64,000 nucleotides of DNA from Chloroflexota bacterium (GTDB taxonomy: Bacteria; Chloroflexota; UBA11872; VXOZ01): contig CATQHC010000002.1 of NCBI GenBank assembly GCA_958295775.1, forward strand, positions 262,915 through 326,914, written 5' to 3'. Position 1 is the first letter of the stretch; every line of letters begins with the position of its first letter. The position numbers and the translations under genes were made by a program. The notes beneath the pieces are model-generated. The model worked only from the letters and a program-made list of their open reading frames with translations. It was not told where the DNA came from and made no database searches. This document shows, one piece after another, positions 56,190 to 64,000 of this stretch.

Positions 56190-56723
56190 TTGGAAGACAT
56201 CGCGTTAGAGACAATAGAGGCCGTCGGCATCGCCGAAATCGGCGCCGGGACGACAGACCCTGCAAAAATTCGGCTACTGCGTGGACCGGGCGGAGAGATG
56301 CGGGTGGAGATAGCCGGAGATTGCTGCCTCCTGCGAGGCAAGGCGGTCTGGGCGTTTCCGCTATCGCTAAAGCAGTTCGTTTCAATTCTCGACACCAAGG
56401 ACAAGGAGTTTTGCCTCATTGAGAATCCCGATGCGCTAGACGCGGAGTCACGGAATATCCTTAATGCGTCCTTGGAAAGCTACTATCGCGTATACCGCAT
56501 TCGCTCGGTCCAGGCGTACCGCAACGAGTGGCGGACATCGTTTTGGACTGTCGAAACCGATCATGGCGTCCGCGAGTTTGTCATGCGCTGGGAGCTAGAT
56601 TCCGTGCTCTTGCCATCGGACAACGAAGTGCTCATGATTGACATTGATGGAAATCGATTCCATATTCCGGACATTCGCGAATTGGACGACGACAGCAAAC
56701 GGTTTTTCGACTTGCTGCTCTAA
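56190..56723 (+). CDS. DUF1854 family protein, partner of the ABC exporter
   Basis: 177 residues. The DUF1854 pattern is clear: KAVWAFPLSLKQFVSILDTKDKEFCLIENPDALDAESRNIL, YRVYRIRSVQAYRNEWRTSFWTVETDHGVREFVMRWELDSVLL and the closing MIDIDGNRFHIPDIRELDDDSKRFFDLLL. The start is probably TTG at 56190, although an upstream start cannot be excluded, and the gap to the exporter gene is 160 bp. Its role is not established. The recurring linkage suggests a regulatory or substrate-delivering partner of that exporter. Confidence 0.82.
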   Translation: MEDIALETIEAVGIAEIGAGTTDPAKIRLLRGPGGEMRVEIAGDCCLLRGKAVWAFPLSLKQFVSILDTKDKEFCLIENPDALDAESRNILNASLESYYRVYRIRSVQAYRNEWRTSFWTVETDHGVREFVMRWELDSVLLPSDNEVLMIDIDGNRFHIPDIRELDDDSKRFFDLLL

Positions 56724-56733
56724 GGCATTTAAG

Positions 56734-57252
56734 ATGAAATTGCTGACGATTATTCGCCACGCCAAGTCAAGCTGGAAGCAGATGGAGCTTGACGACTTCG
56801 CGCGCCCCTTGAATAAACGCGGTAAGCGTGATGCTGCGGATATGGGGAAACGCCTGGCTGCAATAGGATTTACGCCTGACGTACTGATTTCAAGTCCGGC
56901 CAAGCGCGCGCAGAGCACGGCCAAGCGCATGGCAAGAGAGTTTGGGTATGCAAAGGCGCGCATTGAGCTGGACAGGCACATCTATCACGCGACACGAGAG
57001 CAGCTACTCCAGGTTGTGGAGTCTCTTGGCGACTCAATTCAGCATGCGGCACTGGTGGGTCACAATCCCGGATTCACGGAGTTGAGCAGCTTTCTGTCCA
57101 AAGAAAGTATTGGCGATCTTCCCACCTGTGCCGTTGTCCGGCTGCAGCTTGAGATTTCGTCGTGGCAAGAGGCGGGTAGAAAGTGCGGTGTACTCATCGA
57201 CTTCGATTACCCAAAGCGAGATTCCACCGTAGGTGAAGACGAGGCCAAGTAG
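56734..57252 (+). CDS. SixA-type phosphohistidine phosphatase
   Basis: 172 residues from the ATG at 56734, ten bases after the DUF1854 stop. The frame extends upstream but only MKLLTIIRHAKSSWKQ is family-like. Phosphohistidine motif R-H-A in the first ten residues, RPLNKRGKRDAADMGKRL, ISSPAKRAQSTAKRMA and ALVGHNPGFTELSSFL with the second histidine are all present. Family members remove phosphate from phosphohistidine in signalling proteins or from small molecules. It is probably in one operon with the DUF1854 gene. Confidence 0.88.
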   Translation: MKLLTIIRHAKSSWKQMELDDFARPLNKRGKRDAADMGKRLAAIGFTPDVLISSPAKRAQSTAKRMAREFGYAKARIELDRHIYHATREQLLQVVESLGDSIQHAALVGHNPGFTELSSFLSKESIGDLPTCAVVRLQLEISSWQEAGRKCGVLIDFDYPKRDSTVGEDEAK

Positions 57253-57386
57253 AAAGGACCAAGGCCGGTTTTTTCTTTGGTCAGCGCGAGTGCTGCGCAT
57301 TGGACACGTGGCTATGGTTAGCCACTCGTCTCGTGCCTACCGACCACCCCATACCTCGAAACCTTTGAAACGGAGGAGGCAACAAC

Positions 57387-58631
57387 GTGGCTGTGACGAT
57401 TACTGACGTCGAACAAATCCTGCTTATGGTGCCGTTCACCGAACACCACGACCTACACATGACCCGCTTGAGCGGGGATTGGCGCCTGGTCGAGGTCTGC
57501 CGGATTCACACGAGTTCCGGTCACTGCGGCATTGGCGAGACCGTCGTGGAGTATACCTGGGGCAGGCCGCCGGATGATCTCAGCGAACGGCTGGTTGGTA
57601 CCGAGCCGTACCGGCATCTTTGGGACGGCACGCTGGGAGCGGGGCCTGAAATGGCGCTGTGGGACTTGGCCGGCAAGATTGCCGAGGTCCCGACGCATCA
57701 GCTCCTGGGCGGGCAGGTTCGCGCGCATGTGCCCATCTCCTGGTGGTGCTTGGACATGGCGCCGGAAGAGTGGGCCGCGGAGGCACAGAAGGCGCTGGGC
57801 AAGGGTTACGTCTCCATGAAACTCAAAGGCCGGCCCTGGCGCGACATTCACGCGCAGCTTGCGGCACTCGAGTCTGTCATTCCGCCAGCCATGCATCTCG
57901 ACATTGATTTCAATAGCATGCTGGTGGATGCAGGCACCGCAATTCCGCTCCTGCAAGACCTGCTTTCCTACGTGAACGTTTCGATTTTCGAAACGCCAAT
58001 CCCACAAGGCGACGTGATAGGAAACCAGCAGATTCGGAGGCACGTGCCGCGCCCGTTGGCGATGCACTACGGAACGCCACCTATCATGACGACCCTGCGT
58101 GACGATGTCTGCGACGGCTTTGTCGTTGGCGGAAGTGCGGCAAGCGTTCTGGAATCGGGCACGATAGCGGCAGTTGCCAATAAGCCCTTCTGGTTGCAGC
58201 TTGTTGGGTTAGGGCTAACGACGGCGTGGTCGGCTCAGCTTGGCGCGGTGCTTTCTCACGCGCAATGGCCGGCAATTTCGTGCATGCACATTTGGGAGCA
58301 CGACTTGCTAACGGAATCCTTCACCATCGAGCGCGGCTATATGGGTGTGCCTGAGGGTCCCGGACTTGGCGTGAGCCTAAGTGAGGAAGCAGTAGATCGC
58401 TACCGCGTGACGGAGAAGCCAGCGCGGCCGCGGCAAGTTTTCCAAATCCACTGGCCGGAGGACTATGGGAAAAACGCATGCAGCACCTATGCGGGCTACG
58501 AGCACGACTTACAGGAGGGCTTCGACCTTGGCAATGACCCGCGTTTCGTGCGGGGGTCGAGGATGGAAATAGCAAACGACGACGGGTCTTCGGCGTTTGC
58601 CGATGCATTTGCCCGGGCGAAAGACTGCTAA
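57387..58631 (+). CDS. Enolase-superfamily enzyme, mandelate racemase/muconate lactonizing type
   Basis: 414 residues. The capping domain (1-130) is followed by a (beta/alpha)7-beta barrel. The K145-x-K147 motif (SMKLKGR) supplies the base. Two metal ligands are visible, in MHLDIDFN (D172 or D174) and SIFETPIP (E202). At the third ligand position, where Glu or Asp is expected, the sequence reads PLAMHYGTPP with His227. So the metal site or chemistry differs from typical acid-sugar dehydratases, or the enzyme has lost activity. The ATG follows GGAGGAGGC. The substrate is unknown. Confidence 0.82.
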   Translation: MAVTITDVEQILLMVPFTEHHDLHMTRLSGDWRLVEVCRIHTSSGHCGIGETVVEYTWGRPPDDLSERLVGTEPYRHLWDGTLGAGPEMALWDLAGKIAEVPTHQLLGGQVRAHVPISWWCLDMAPEEWAAEAQKALGKGYVSMKLKGRPWRDIHAQLAALESVIPPAMHLDIDFNSMLVDAGTAIPLLQDLLSYVNVSIFETPIPQGDVIGNQQIRRHVPRPLAMHYGTPPIMTTLRDDVCDGFVVGGSAASVLESGTIAAVANKPFWLQLVGLGLTTAWSAQLGAVLSHAQWPAISCMHIWEHDLLTESFTIERGYMGVPEGPGLGVSLSEEAVDRYRVTEKPARPRQVFQIHWPEDYGKNACSTYAGYEHDLQEGFDLGNDPRFVRGSRMEIANDDGSSAFADAFARAKDC

Positions 58632-58679
58632 ACTGACCGCCTTGAATCGTGGGGGTGAGCCCGCGAACGTGGGTCAGTC

Positions 58680-58925
58680 TTACTGATCGACGAAAAAGTC
58701 GGCGTTGAGTTGGATGAAGTTCCGCCACTCATCCGGCAGGTCGTCTTCGAAGAAAATTGCCGTGACCGGGCAGACCGGTTCGCAAGCGCCGCACTCGATG
58801 CACTCATCCGGATCAATGAAGAACTGCACGGCATCATCATCAGAGTGGATACAGTCTACCGGGCAAACATCCACGCACGAGTTGTCTTTGATGTCAATAC
58901 AAGGTTCTGCGATCACGTACGTCAT
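58680..58925 (-). CDS. fdxA: 7Fe or 8Fe bacterial-type ferredoxin
   Basis: 81 residues, cytoplasmic electron carrier. Cysteines fall in two groups: NSCVDVCPVDCI (with C9 before it) and CIECGACEPVCP. The wider spacing in the first group (C9-x7-C17-x3-C21) matches the [3Fe-4S][4Fe-4S] FdxA type. The acidic composition and short helical C-terminal tail (DEWRNFIQLNADFFVDQ) are typical. A GGAGTGA site precedes the ATG at 58925. It is convergent with the enolase-like gene. Redox partners are unknown. Confidence 0.93.
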   Translation of the reverse strand: MTYVIAEPCIDIKDNSCVDVCPVDCIHSDDDAVQFFIDPDECIECGACEPVCPVTAIFFEDDLPDEWRNFIQLNADFFVDQ

Positions 58926-59320
58926 TGCGGTAAGTTCACTCCTTCATCGATGCCGTTGAACCGCTTCAAACGCGCAACTTAAGGGTACGCTCGTCTTGCC
59001 GGCGCCAACTGAGAACTCTAGATTTGACCGCCACCGGGCTTGCCTGGCAGCAAATCAATCAAGTCCCTCTCGCCTTCATTCTAGGATTTACCGCACCGGT
59101 CGTCAAGGATTAGGAGAGGCGCGCACTGCGAAAGCGATACCTGCCACACCGTTCGTCTCCAACTCTCGCTGCTTATGCGCCTGGCTCTGGAACCTGCTAC
59201 AATACTGGCCGACAATACTTGGATCGGAAGTGATTGATTCCCTGGTTAGGCAATCGCCCGCATCCCACCCAGTGATGCGCATGTTTGAGTAGCTGGGTGA
59301 GTTCTTGATGGGTAGTCTCA
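58926..59320. other. Divergent region before the prephenate dehydratase gene
   Basis: 395 bp. It holds an extended -10 element TGCTACAAT (59195-59203, plus) and, just before the gene, a 7-bp inverted repeat CACCCAG/CTGGGTG (59266-59272 and 59293-59299). No T-box or Phe-rich leader peptide was found. Confidence 0.4.
59195..59203 (+). promoter_or_regulatory. Extended -10 promoter of pheA
   Basis: TGCTACAAT fits TGnTAnnnT. No good -35 is visible. The predicted leader is about 110 nt and includes the CACCCAG/CTGGGTG hairpin that ends 21 nt before the ATG. Confidence 0.45.
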
Positions 59321-60418
59321 ATGCGTGAACAGAGAGAAGTCCTGGCGGAATTGCGCCAGCAAATAGACGCCCTCGACCGAGAGATTGTCGAGCGTCTCCA
59401 GCGTCGCGCAGCGTTGGCTATTCGTGTAGGAGTGGAGAAGGGCGATAACGTACCCATTTACGTGCCGGAGCGTGAACGCCAGGTGCTGGCGCACGTTGCC
59501 GCGGGGGCACGGGACGGGCTGCTGGACGCCGCGACGTTAGAAAAAATTTACCGCGAAGTTCTTTCCGCCTGCCGGGCCTTAGAGAAACCTACGAGTGTGG
59601 CGTACCTGGGCCCGGAGAACACCTTCACGCATCAAGCCGCCCTGGATTCATTCGGCAAATCTGCCAGCTTGCAGGCGGCGGCGTCAGTGAATCAAGTGTT
59701 CATGCTCGTGGAACGAGGAGTGGCCGAGTACGGGGTCGTTCCGCTCGAAAACTCCACCGAGGGCGGCGTCACGCCAACGCTCGATTCCTTCGTCGAGTAC
59801 CTGGACACCGCCATCCAGATTTGTGGGGAGGTAGTGCTCCCCATCGGGCATCATCTGATTTCCAATGCGCCCCGCGAGAAAATTCGGGTTGTGTACTCGC
59901 ATCCGCAGGCGCTTGCGCAGTGCCGCGGCTGGCTGGCCGAGGAGTTGCCTCGTGCCGATACGGTGGAAGTGGTGAGTACTGCTGCTGCTGTAGGGAGAAT
60001 CAAGAACCAGACTGAGGCGGCGGCAATTGCGAGCGAACTGGCGGCGGAAGCTGAAGGCGTGCCGATTATAGCCCGCAATATTCAAGACCGCGTTGACAAT
60101 GTCACACGCTTCGCCATTCTGGGCAAGCAGTTGCCTGGGTCCACGGATAACGACCGCACTGCCCTGCTCTTCAGCGTGGTGGACCAGCCTGGATCTCTCT
60201 ACAATGCGCTGGGTATTTTCGCCAAACACGATGTCAATCTGACCTTCATTCTCTCCCGCCCGTCACGCCGGCGGACCTGGGACTACTACTTCTTTGCAAT
60301 TCTCATCGGGCATCCGGAGCGAGAGCCGATTCAAACGGCTCTTAAAGAGCTCGCAAAGTACTGTGTGCTTGTACGGGTGCTTGGCGCCTGGCCGGTGCTT
60401 CCCCCGGCGCAAGGCTGA
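59321..60418 (+). CDS. pheA: Bifunctional chorismate mutase / prephenate dehydratase
   Basis: Converts chorismate to phenylpyruvate for phenylalanine synthesis. In the 365-residue protein, residues 1-85 form an AroQ-type chorismate mutase (ELRQQIDALDREIVERLQRRAALA, VYVPERERQVL-like). Residues about 90-270 are the prephenate dehydratase domain (VAYLGPENTFTHQAAL, YGVVPLENSTEGGV, NQTEAAAIAS, NVTRFAIL). A C-terminal ACT domain (LLFSVVDQPGSLYNALGIF) should give feedback inhibition by Phe. No other aromatic-pathway gene adjoins. Confidence 0.95.
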   Translation: MREQREVLAELRQQIDALDREIVERLQRRAALAIRVGVEKGDNVPIYVPERERQVLAHVAAGARDGLLDAATLEKIYREVLSACRALEKPTSVAYLGPENTFTHQAALDSFGKSASLQAAASVNQVFMLVERGVAEYGVVPLENSTEGGVTPTLDSFVEYLDTAIQICGEVVLPIGHHLISNAPREKIRVVYSHPQALAQCRGWLAEELPRADTVEVVSTAAAVGRIKNQTEAAAIASELAAEAEGVPIIARNIQDRVDNVTRFAILGKQLPGSTDNDRTALLFSVVDQPGSLYNALGIFAKHDVNLTFILSRPSRRRTWDYYFFAILIGHPEREPIQTALKELAKYCVLVRVLGAWPVLPPAQG

Positions 60419-60522
60419 GTTAATTCGCTGCAGTCGGAGAGTCTGCCGGCGTCTTCCAAGTGTAGCCGGAGAATTGCGCGGCACTCCAGAAATTGCGGGC
60501 GAGTTCTCTACGGGAAGTGCGC

Positions 60523-60816
60523 CTACCGCTCGTAGTCCACGACCAGCACGTCATCTACAATAGGCAGGATGTAGTTGCTCCGGGCAGCTTCGTGCGCCGG
60601 GTGGGGAATGTAGGTGTCTAACGCGGCTCGGTCCGCGAAGCGCACCAGCAAGCCGTGCGTAAAGCCCTGACTTCGCTCGCTGAAGTTAGCGCCCACCGTG
60701 ATCTCTAAGATGCCGGGAATTGCGTGCTGCAGCCCTTTCAAGGCAGCTTGCATTGCCTGAATTGCCTCCTGGCTCGCAGTGTCTTTGACCTTGAATAGCA
60801 CCAAGTGCTCGACCAT
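60523..60816 (-). CDS. Dabb (stress-responsive A/B barrel) domain protein
   Basis: 97 residues, the right length for one dimeric alpha+beta barrel domain. Typical features are MVEHLVLFKVKD, LKGLQHAIPGILEITVGANFSERSQGFTHGLLVRFADRAALDTYIPHPAH and a C-terminal VDDVLVVDYE strand. Family proteins range from stress-induced proteins of unknown role to polyketide cyclases. No context points to one. It is convergent with pheA. Confidence 0.85.
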   Translation of the reverse strand: MVEHLVLFKVKDTASQEAIQAMQAALKGLQHAIPGILEITVGANFSERSQGFTHGLLVRFADRAALDTYIPHPAHEAARSNYILPIVDDVLVVDYER

Positions 60817-61222
60817 TCTTTTTTCCTCCTCTTCGCGACGTATCCAGCTAACATGTGTGCGTAGCTAGTGCATTATGCCTGCCGTCTTCTTGGCGGGCAA
60901 GGACGGCCGCGTAGCGGATCTCTTTTCCCGCATCAAGGTCCTGCCGCACACGCTTGCCAATGCCTCTAAGGCAATGGGACTCCAAATTGAGCCTATTCCT
61001 GCGCTGCGCTAGGGCGAATAGACACTTCCGAATTGTGCGCATCCTGTGGGCTGCATAGGGTTGGAATCGGTCTGTTGACAGGCAATGAGGGCAACTGATA
61101 CTGTGCTAGCACACAGAATCAGACGCGGGCAGCGCTATGGGAACCTGGGGTCGCTTAGGTTAGGTGTATTGCGCTACAGGTGACGGTTCACTCGCTTGAG
61201 GTTAAGGTGGGAAAGATCAACG
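60817..61222. other. Divergent region before the LysM-M23 gene
   Basis: About 400 bp. TTGACA at 61075-61080 with an 18-bp spacer to TACTGT (61099-61104) is a weak promoter candidate for the plus strand, 120 bp before the gene. Nothing else is recognised. Confidence 0.35.
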
Positions 61223-62392
61223 ATGGCGCTTGAAGCGCTCAGCGATAAGAACGTCCCGCCGCGATCGGACGCGGAAGAGTCTCGGTCGGCAGAGCCTACC
61301 AGGGCGCCGCGGCGATCACTCGCGTTGCAGCTACTTGGCCTGATCTTCTACTTAGGCTTCAGTATTGTGCAGGTTCCGCGCCACACCGTGGCGGCGCTGC
61401 GCAAGTCTGCCACTTCTCCTTGGCGAAGAACAGCCATTGGCCAGGCAATTGGTCACGTGGTCGTAATAGGGCTAGGGCTTATCGCACTCTGGGCTACTCC
61501 CCTTGTTGCAGAACAACTGTCCGACCGGGCGCTCATTGAGGAGCATGAGTACTATAGCCCGCCACTGTCACTGCGGGTGGGCTCGGCCGCGACGCTATTT
61601 CCGGACGTAATTGAGCGCCCGCTTCTTCTGGAAACGAAAGTCGTTCGGCGTCCGCGTGACGACATTCTGGCATATGAGGTGCGCGGCAATGACACGTTAG
61701 TGGATATTGCCGTACGAAATGGCATTTCATTGGATACATTGCTGTGGGCAAACGACTTTGCCCCGGATCAGCTTCTGTACCTTGGAACACGGTTGCGCAT
61801 ACCGCCTATTGACGGTGTCATATACACGGTGGCCGAGGACGACGCGCTGCACGAAATCGCAGAGGTGTATCAGAGCAACCCGGTCGCCATTGCCGAGTAC
61901 AACCGCATAGGTCTGTCGACAACGCTTGTGGAGGGCATGGAGCTAATCATCCCTTACGGCGTTCTGCCCGAGGCACTGCGCAAGACGAGTGCGGATACGC
62001 AGCTTTCCCAGCGAGAGCAGCCGGTGGCGGCATTTGGGGAGTTTCGCTGGCCCACACAAGGCATCATTACGCAATACTACCATGGGCGGCATCTCGCTCT
62101 AGATATTGGGAATCGAGTAGGAACGGCAATTGTTGCCGCGGACGCCGGGCAAGTAGTATTCGCGGGTTGGAGCCCGATTGGCTACGGCAATCGCATCGTA
62201 ATCAATCACGGCAACGGCTGGGTTACTACGTACAACCACTTGAGCACGTTCTCTGTGACGGTCGGCGATTTCGTGAAAGCCGGTGAGACGATCGGCGGTA
62301 TGGGCAACACAGGATACTCTAGCGGCCCGCATCTGCACTTTGAGGTGCTGTACAACAACCGATTCAGAGACCCGTTGAGCGTTCTCAGTTGA
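61223..62392 (+). CDS. Membrane-anchored LysM - M23 peptidase (LytM-like) protein
   Basis: 389 residues from the ATG at 61223, downstream of GGTGGGAAAG. One or two N-terminal hydrophobic segments (about 35-55 and 72-92) anchor it. Two LysM domains follow (YEVRGNDTLVDIAVRNGISLDTLLWAN and YTVAEDDALHEIAEVYQSNPVAIAEYN), then an M23 domain with H-x3-D (GRHLALDIGN) and HLHFEV zinc ligands. It presumably cuts peptidoglycan cross-links or activates amidases at the cell surface. All key residues seem present. Rpe follows 92 bp downstream. Confidence 0.93.
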   Translation: MALEALSDKNVPPRSDAEESRSAEPTRAPRRSLALQLLGLIFYLGFSIVQVPRHTVAALRKSATSPWRRTAIGQAIGHVVVIGLGLIALWATPLVAEQLSDRALIEEHEYYSPPLSLRVGSAATLFPDVIERPLLLETKVVRRPRDDILAYEVRGNDTLVDIAVRNGISLDTLLWANDFAPDQLLYLGTRLRIPPIDGVIYTVAEDDALHEIAEVYQSNPVAIAEYNRIGLSTTLVEGMELIIPYGVLPEALRKTSADTQLSQREQPVAAFGEFRWPTQGIITQYYHGRHLALDIGNRVGTAIVAADAGQVVFAGWSPIGYGNRIVINHGNGWVTTYNHLSTFSVTVGDFVKAGETIGGMGNTGYSSGPHLHFEVLYNNRFRDPLSVLS

Positions 62393-62484
62393 ACGATGGT
62401 GTTGAGACGAATTGTGCGACACGTGCTACCTTGCCTGCCACTGTGGCATCACCGCTCCTGTAGCAGCATCTTCTTTCCAATGCA

Positions 62485-63228
62485 ATGACGAGTGGTCAGA
62501 CGCATTCCCCTCCGCACCCCGTCAAGATCGCGCCTTCAGTGCTTGCCGCGGACTTTGGCAACTTGGCAGAGAATGTGACGGCTGCCCATGCCGCTGGCGC
62601 CCACTATCTTCACTTTGATGTCATGGATGCCCACTTTGTGCCCAACCTCAGCTTTGGACCGGCGGTGATTCACAGCGTGCGGCATGCATCGACGCGCGTC
62701 TTCGACGTGCACCTCATGGTTTCCGAGCCGCTCCGTCATTTCGACCTTTTTATTGGCAGTTCTGGGGACCTCTTTACTCTGCACGTCGAGGCCTGCGCCG
62801 ATATAAAGGGAACAATCCAGGCATTCCGCCGCGCCAAGAAGCGTGTTGGATTGGCGATCAAGCCAGGTACGGCGGTGGAAACGCTCTTTCCCTATCTTCC
62901 CGAGCTTGATCTGGCCTTAGTCATGACTGTGGAGCCCGGTTGGGGAGGACAATCGTTCATGCCGGAAATGCTGGAAAAGGTCCGAGTGCTGCGCCGCGAA
63001 ATTGATCGGCAAGGCCTTGACGTGAGGCTTCAGGTTGACGGCGGCATCAATTCGGAGACGGCAATTGAGTCGGCCGCAGCGGGGGCCGACGTGTTGGTCG
63101 CCGGTTCGTCTATTTTTGCGCAAGACCGCACAATAGAGGAAGCCATGGGCCGCATGACGTCTGCCTTGGCACGGTCCGGCTATCCTGTCGCACCCCTTGC
63201 TGGCGAGGAACAACGCGCAACTACCTAA
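62485..63228 (+). CDS. rpe: Ribulose-phosphate 3-epimerase
   Basis: Interconverts ribulose 5-phosphate and xylulose 5-phosphate in the pentose phosphate and Calvin pathways. In the 247-residue TIM barrel, IAPSVLAADFGNL, HFDVMDAHFVPNLSFGP, FDVHLMV, MTVEPGWGGQSF and LQVDGGINSETA supply the metal-binding His/Asp residues and phosphate site. A C-terminal tail of about 20 residues is a little longer than usual. The ATG at 62485 has only a weak ribosome-binding site. Confidence 0.95.
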   Translation: MTSGQTHSPPHPVKIAPSVLAADFGNLAENVTAAHAAGAHYLHFDVMDAHFVPNLSFGPAVIHSVRHASTRVFDVHLMVSEPLRHFDLFIGSSGDLFTLHVEACADIKGTIQAFRRAKKRVGLAIKPGTAVETLFPYLPELDLALVMTVEPGWGGQSFMPEMLEKVRVLRREIDRQGLDVRLQVDGGINSETAIESAAAGADVLVAGSSIFAQDRTIEEAMGRMTSALARSGYPVAPLAGEEQRATT

Positions 63229-63647
63229 CAGCGCTGAGTTCGGTTCGTGCGGAAACAGACCTCCAGAGGGCAAGCGCTGTGCGGTCTTGCTCTCATCGGG
63301 TTCTGGCGAATCGTGGTACATGGGGCAGAGTGAAGAGGATACGGTCTCGTTCCGACAACAGGCGTGTACAGTGCCTTTCCATCTCAGTTGCGTGTTTCAA
63401 TCCGGTCTGTTTCACTAAGACGGGAGCGGGGGCAAGCGCAACGAACACTGAGCGGACGAGACCGACGGGTCCACTGTCGCAAGGCTTTACCAGTGAATCC
63501 AATGGGTTGCACCAAAGTTCGCAGCTTCCCTGGCAGCGTTCCCTGCAAGAAATGCGCGAGTGATTGGCAGTATCTCAATTCCAGACACTTGGTTCTCAGG
63601 TTGAACATTGACACAACAGGGTGGCACACCCGGAAAGGCATGGTTGG
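63229..63647. other. Intergenic region between rpe and the oxidoreductase gene
   Basis: About 420 bp. Open frames here lack ribosome-binding sites and known motifs. No terminator or RNA gene was found. Confidence 0.35.
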
Positions 63648-64000
63648 ATGCTGAAATTCGGTGTATTTGGCTACGGCATGATTGCAGACGTGCATGTTGA
63701 AGGGCTGGCCCACATTGAGGGTGTGGAAGTGGTTGCGGTCTGCGGTCCACGGGAAGCTGGCGCGCGGGAATTTGCCGACAAATTCGGAATCGAGAACGTG
63801 TTTACGAACCCCGACCACCTGCTCGCGCTGGATGACCTCGACGGCGTGCTGGTGGACACGCCCGACGTCTTTCACCATGACTTGGTCGTGCGCTCGGCCC
63901 GTGCGGACAAGCACATTTTCTGCGAGAAGCCCTTGGCGGTCACCGTAGAAGAGGCGCGGGAGATGTACGAAGCGGCGAAGGCGGCGAATCTCCGCACGGT
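63648..64000 (+). CDS. Gfo/Idh/MocA family oxidoreductase, N-terminal part
   Basis: NAD(P)-dependent sugar or inositol dehydrogenase-like protein cut by the right edge after 117 codons. It starts MLKFGVFGYGMIADVH, a Rossmann-type nucleotide loop (GxGxxA/G variant GYGMIA). The middle reads VDTPDVFHHDLVVRSARADKHIFCEKPLAVTVEEA, with the EKP motif whose Lys is catalytic in the family. The ATG at 63648 follows GGAAAGG by nine bases. The substrate cannot be inferred from this part. Confidence 0.92.
   Translation, partial: MLKFGVFGYGMIADVHVEGLAHIEGVEVVAVCGPREAGAREFADKFGIENVFTNPDHLLALDDLDGVLVDTPDVFHHDLVVRSARADKHIFCEKPLAVTVEEAREMYEAAKAANLRT

Noticed and set aside
58632-58679. A bidirectional terminator between the enolase-like and ferredoxin genes
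   Set aside because: ACTGACC/GGTCAGT arms exist but the loop is more than 30 nt and there is no T run, so I do not list it as a feature.
58926-59320. A T-box or Phe-leader attenuator before pheA
   Set aside because: No T-box consensus, Phe-codon run or terminator hairpin with T tract is visible. Only a 7-bp hairpin is present.
60848-61042. A 64-codon minus-strand open frame upstream of the LysM-M23 gene
   Set aside because: It has no ribosome-binding site and no recognisable composition or motif.

Overview
The window looks like chromosomal DNA from a free-living or host-associated member of the Chloroflexota. This is an inference, not a proof. It rests on the str/S10 ribosomal gene order, a ribosomal protein S12 with an extra internal segment, several Tat-type lipoprotein sugar-binding proteins, a baseplate-J-like membrane protein in front of ruvX and mltG, and a mix of mandelate-racemase-like, D-aminoacylase-like and sulfatase genes. 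Base composition is moderately GC rich, and operons are short and often change strand.

Layout. 1-6.9 kb (minus): rpsL-rpsG-fusA-tuf-rpsJ-rplC-rplD-rplW-rplB, read from a clear sigma-70-type promoter at about 6.86 kb and cut by the left window edge. 7.3-12.3 kb: a sulfatase, a cupin epimerase-like protein, and an lspA-rluD-fabH cluster. 12.5-23.5 kb: ppdK, two methyltransferases, a Xer-like recombinase, a secreted metallopeptidase, a GH15 glucoamylase-like enzyme and an orphan solute-binding lipoprotein. 23.6-35.5 kb: a small coiled-coil membrane protein, tRNA-Pro(UGG), DUF503, a phosphoesterase with no visible start codon, a D-aminoacylase, an RDD protein, a PLP enzyme, then cbiZ-folE-folC-phosphatase-nicotinate phosphoribosyltransferase and an S2P-type protease. 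36-45 kb: an ATP-dependent DNA ligase, a DUF899 protein, two small unknowns, an ArsR/P-type ATPase metal-efflux pair, a serine hydrolase and an amidohydrolase.

45.2-50.2 kb is the accessory part. It holds two closely related solute-binding lipoprotein genes in tandem, one broken by a 1-nt frameshift, each followed by a perfect 30-bp palindrome with the same core. Next comes a complete 1604-bp IS1595-family insertion sequence with 28-bp terminal inverted repeats and 8-bp target duplications. Besides the transposase it carries two small membrane-protein genes on the opposite strand, preceded by a leader that can fold into competing or pseudoknotted helices. Each terminal repeat supplies a -35 box for an inward promoter. 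This element is the most interesting object in the window.

50.2-64 kb: a baseplate-J-like membrane protein, ruvX, mltG, an ABC exporter with an N-terminal zinc-ribbon extension followed by its DUF1854 partner, a SixA-type phosphatase, an unusual enolase-superfamily enzyme, a ferredoxin, a chorismate mutase-prephenate dehydratase, a Dabb protein, a LysM-M23 cell-wall protein, rpe, and the start of a Gfo/Idh/MocA dehydrogenase cut by the right edge.
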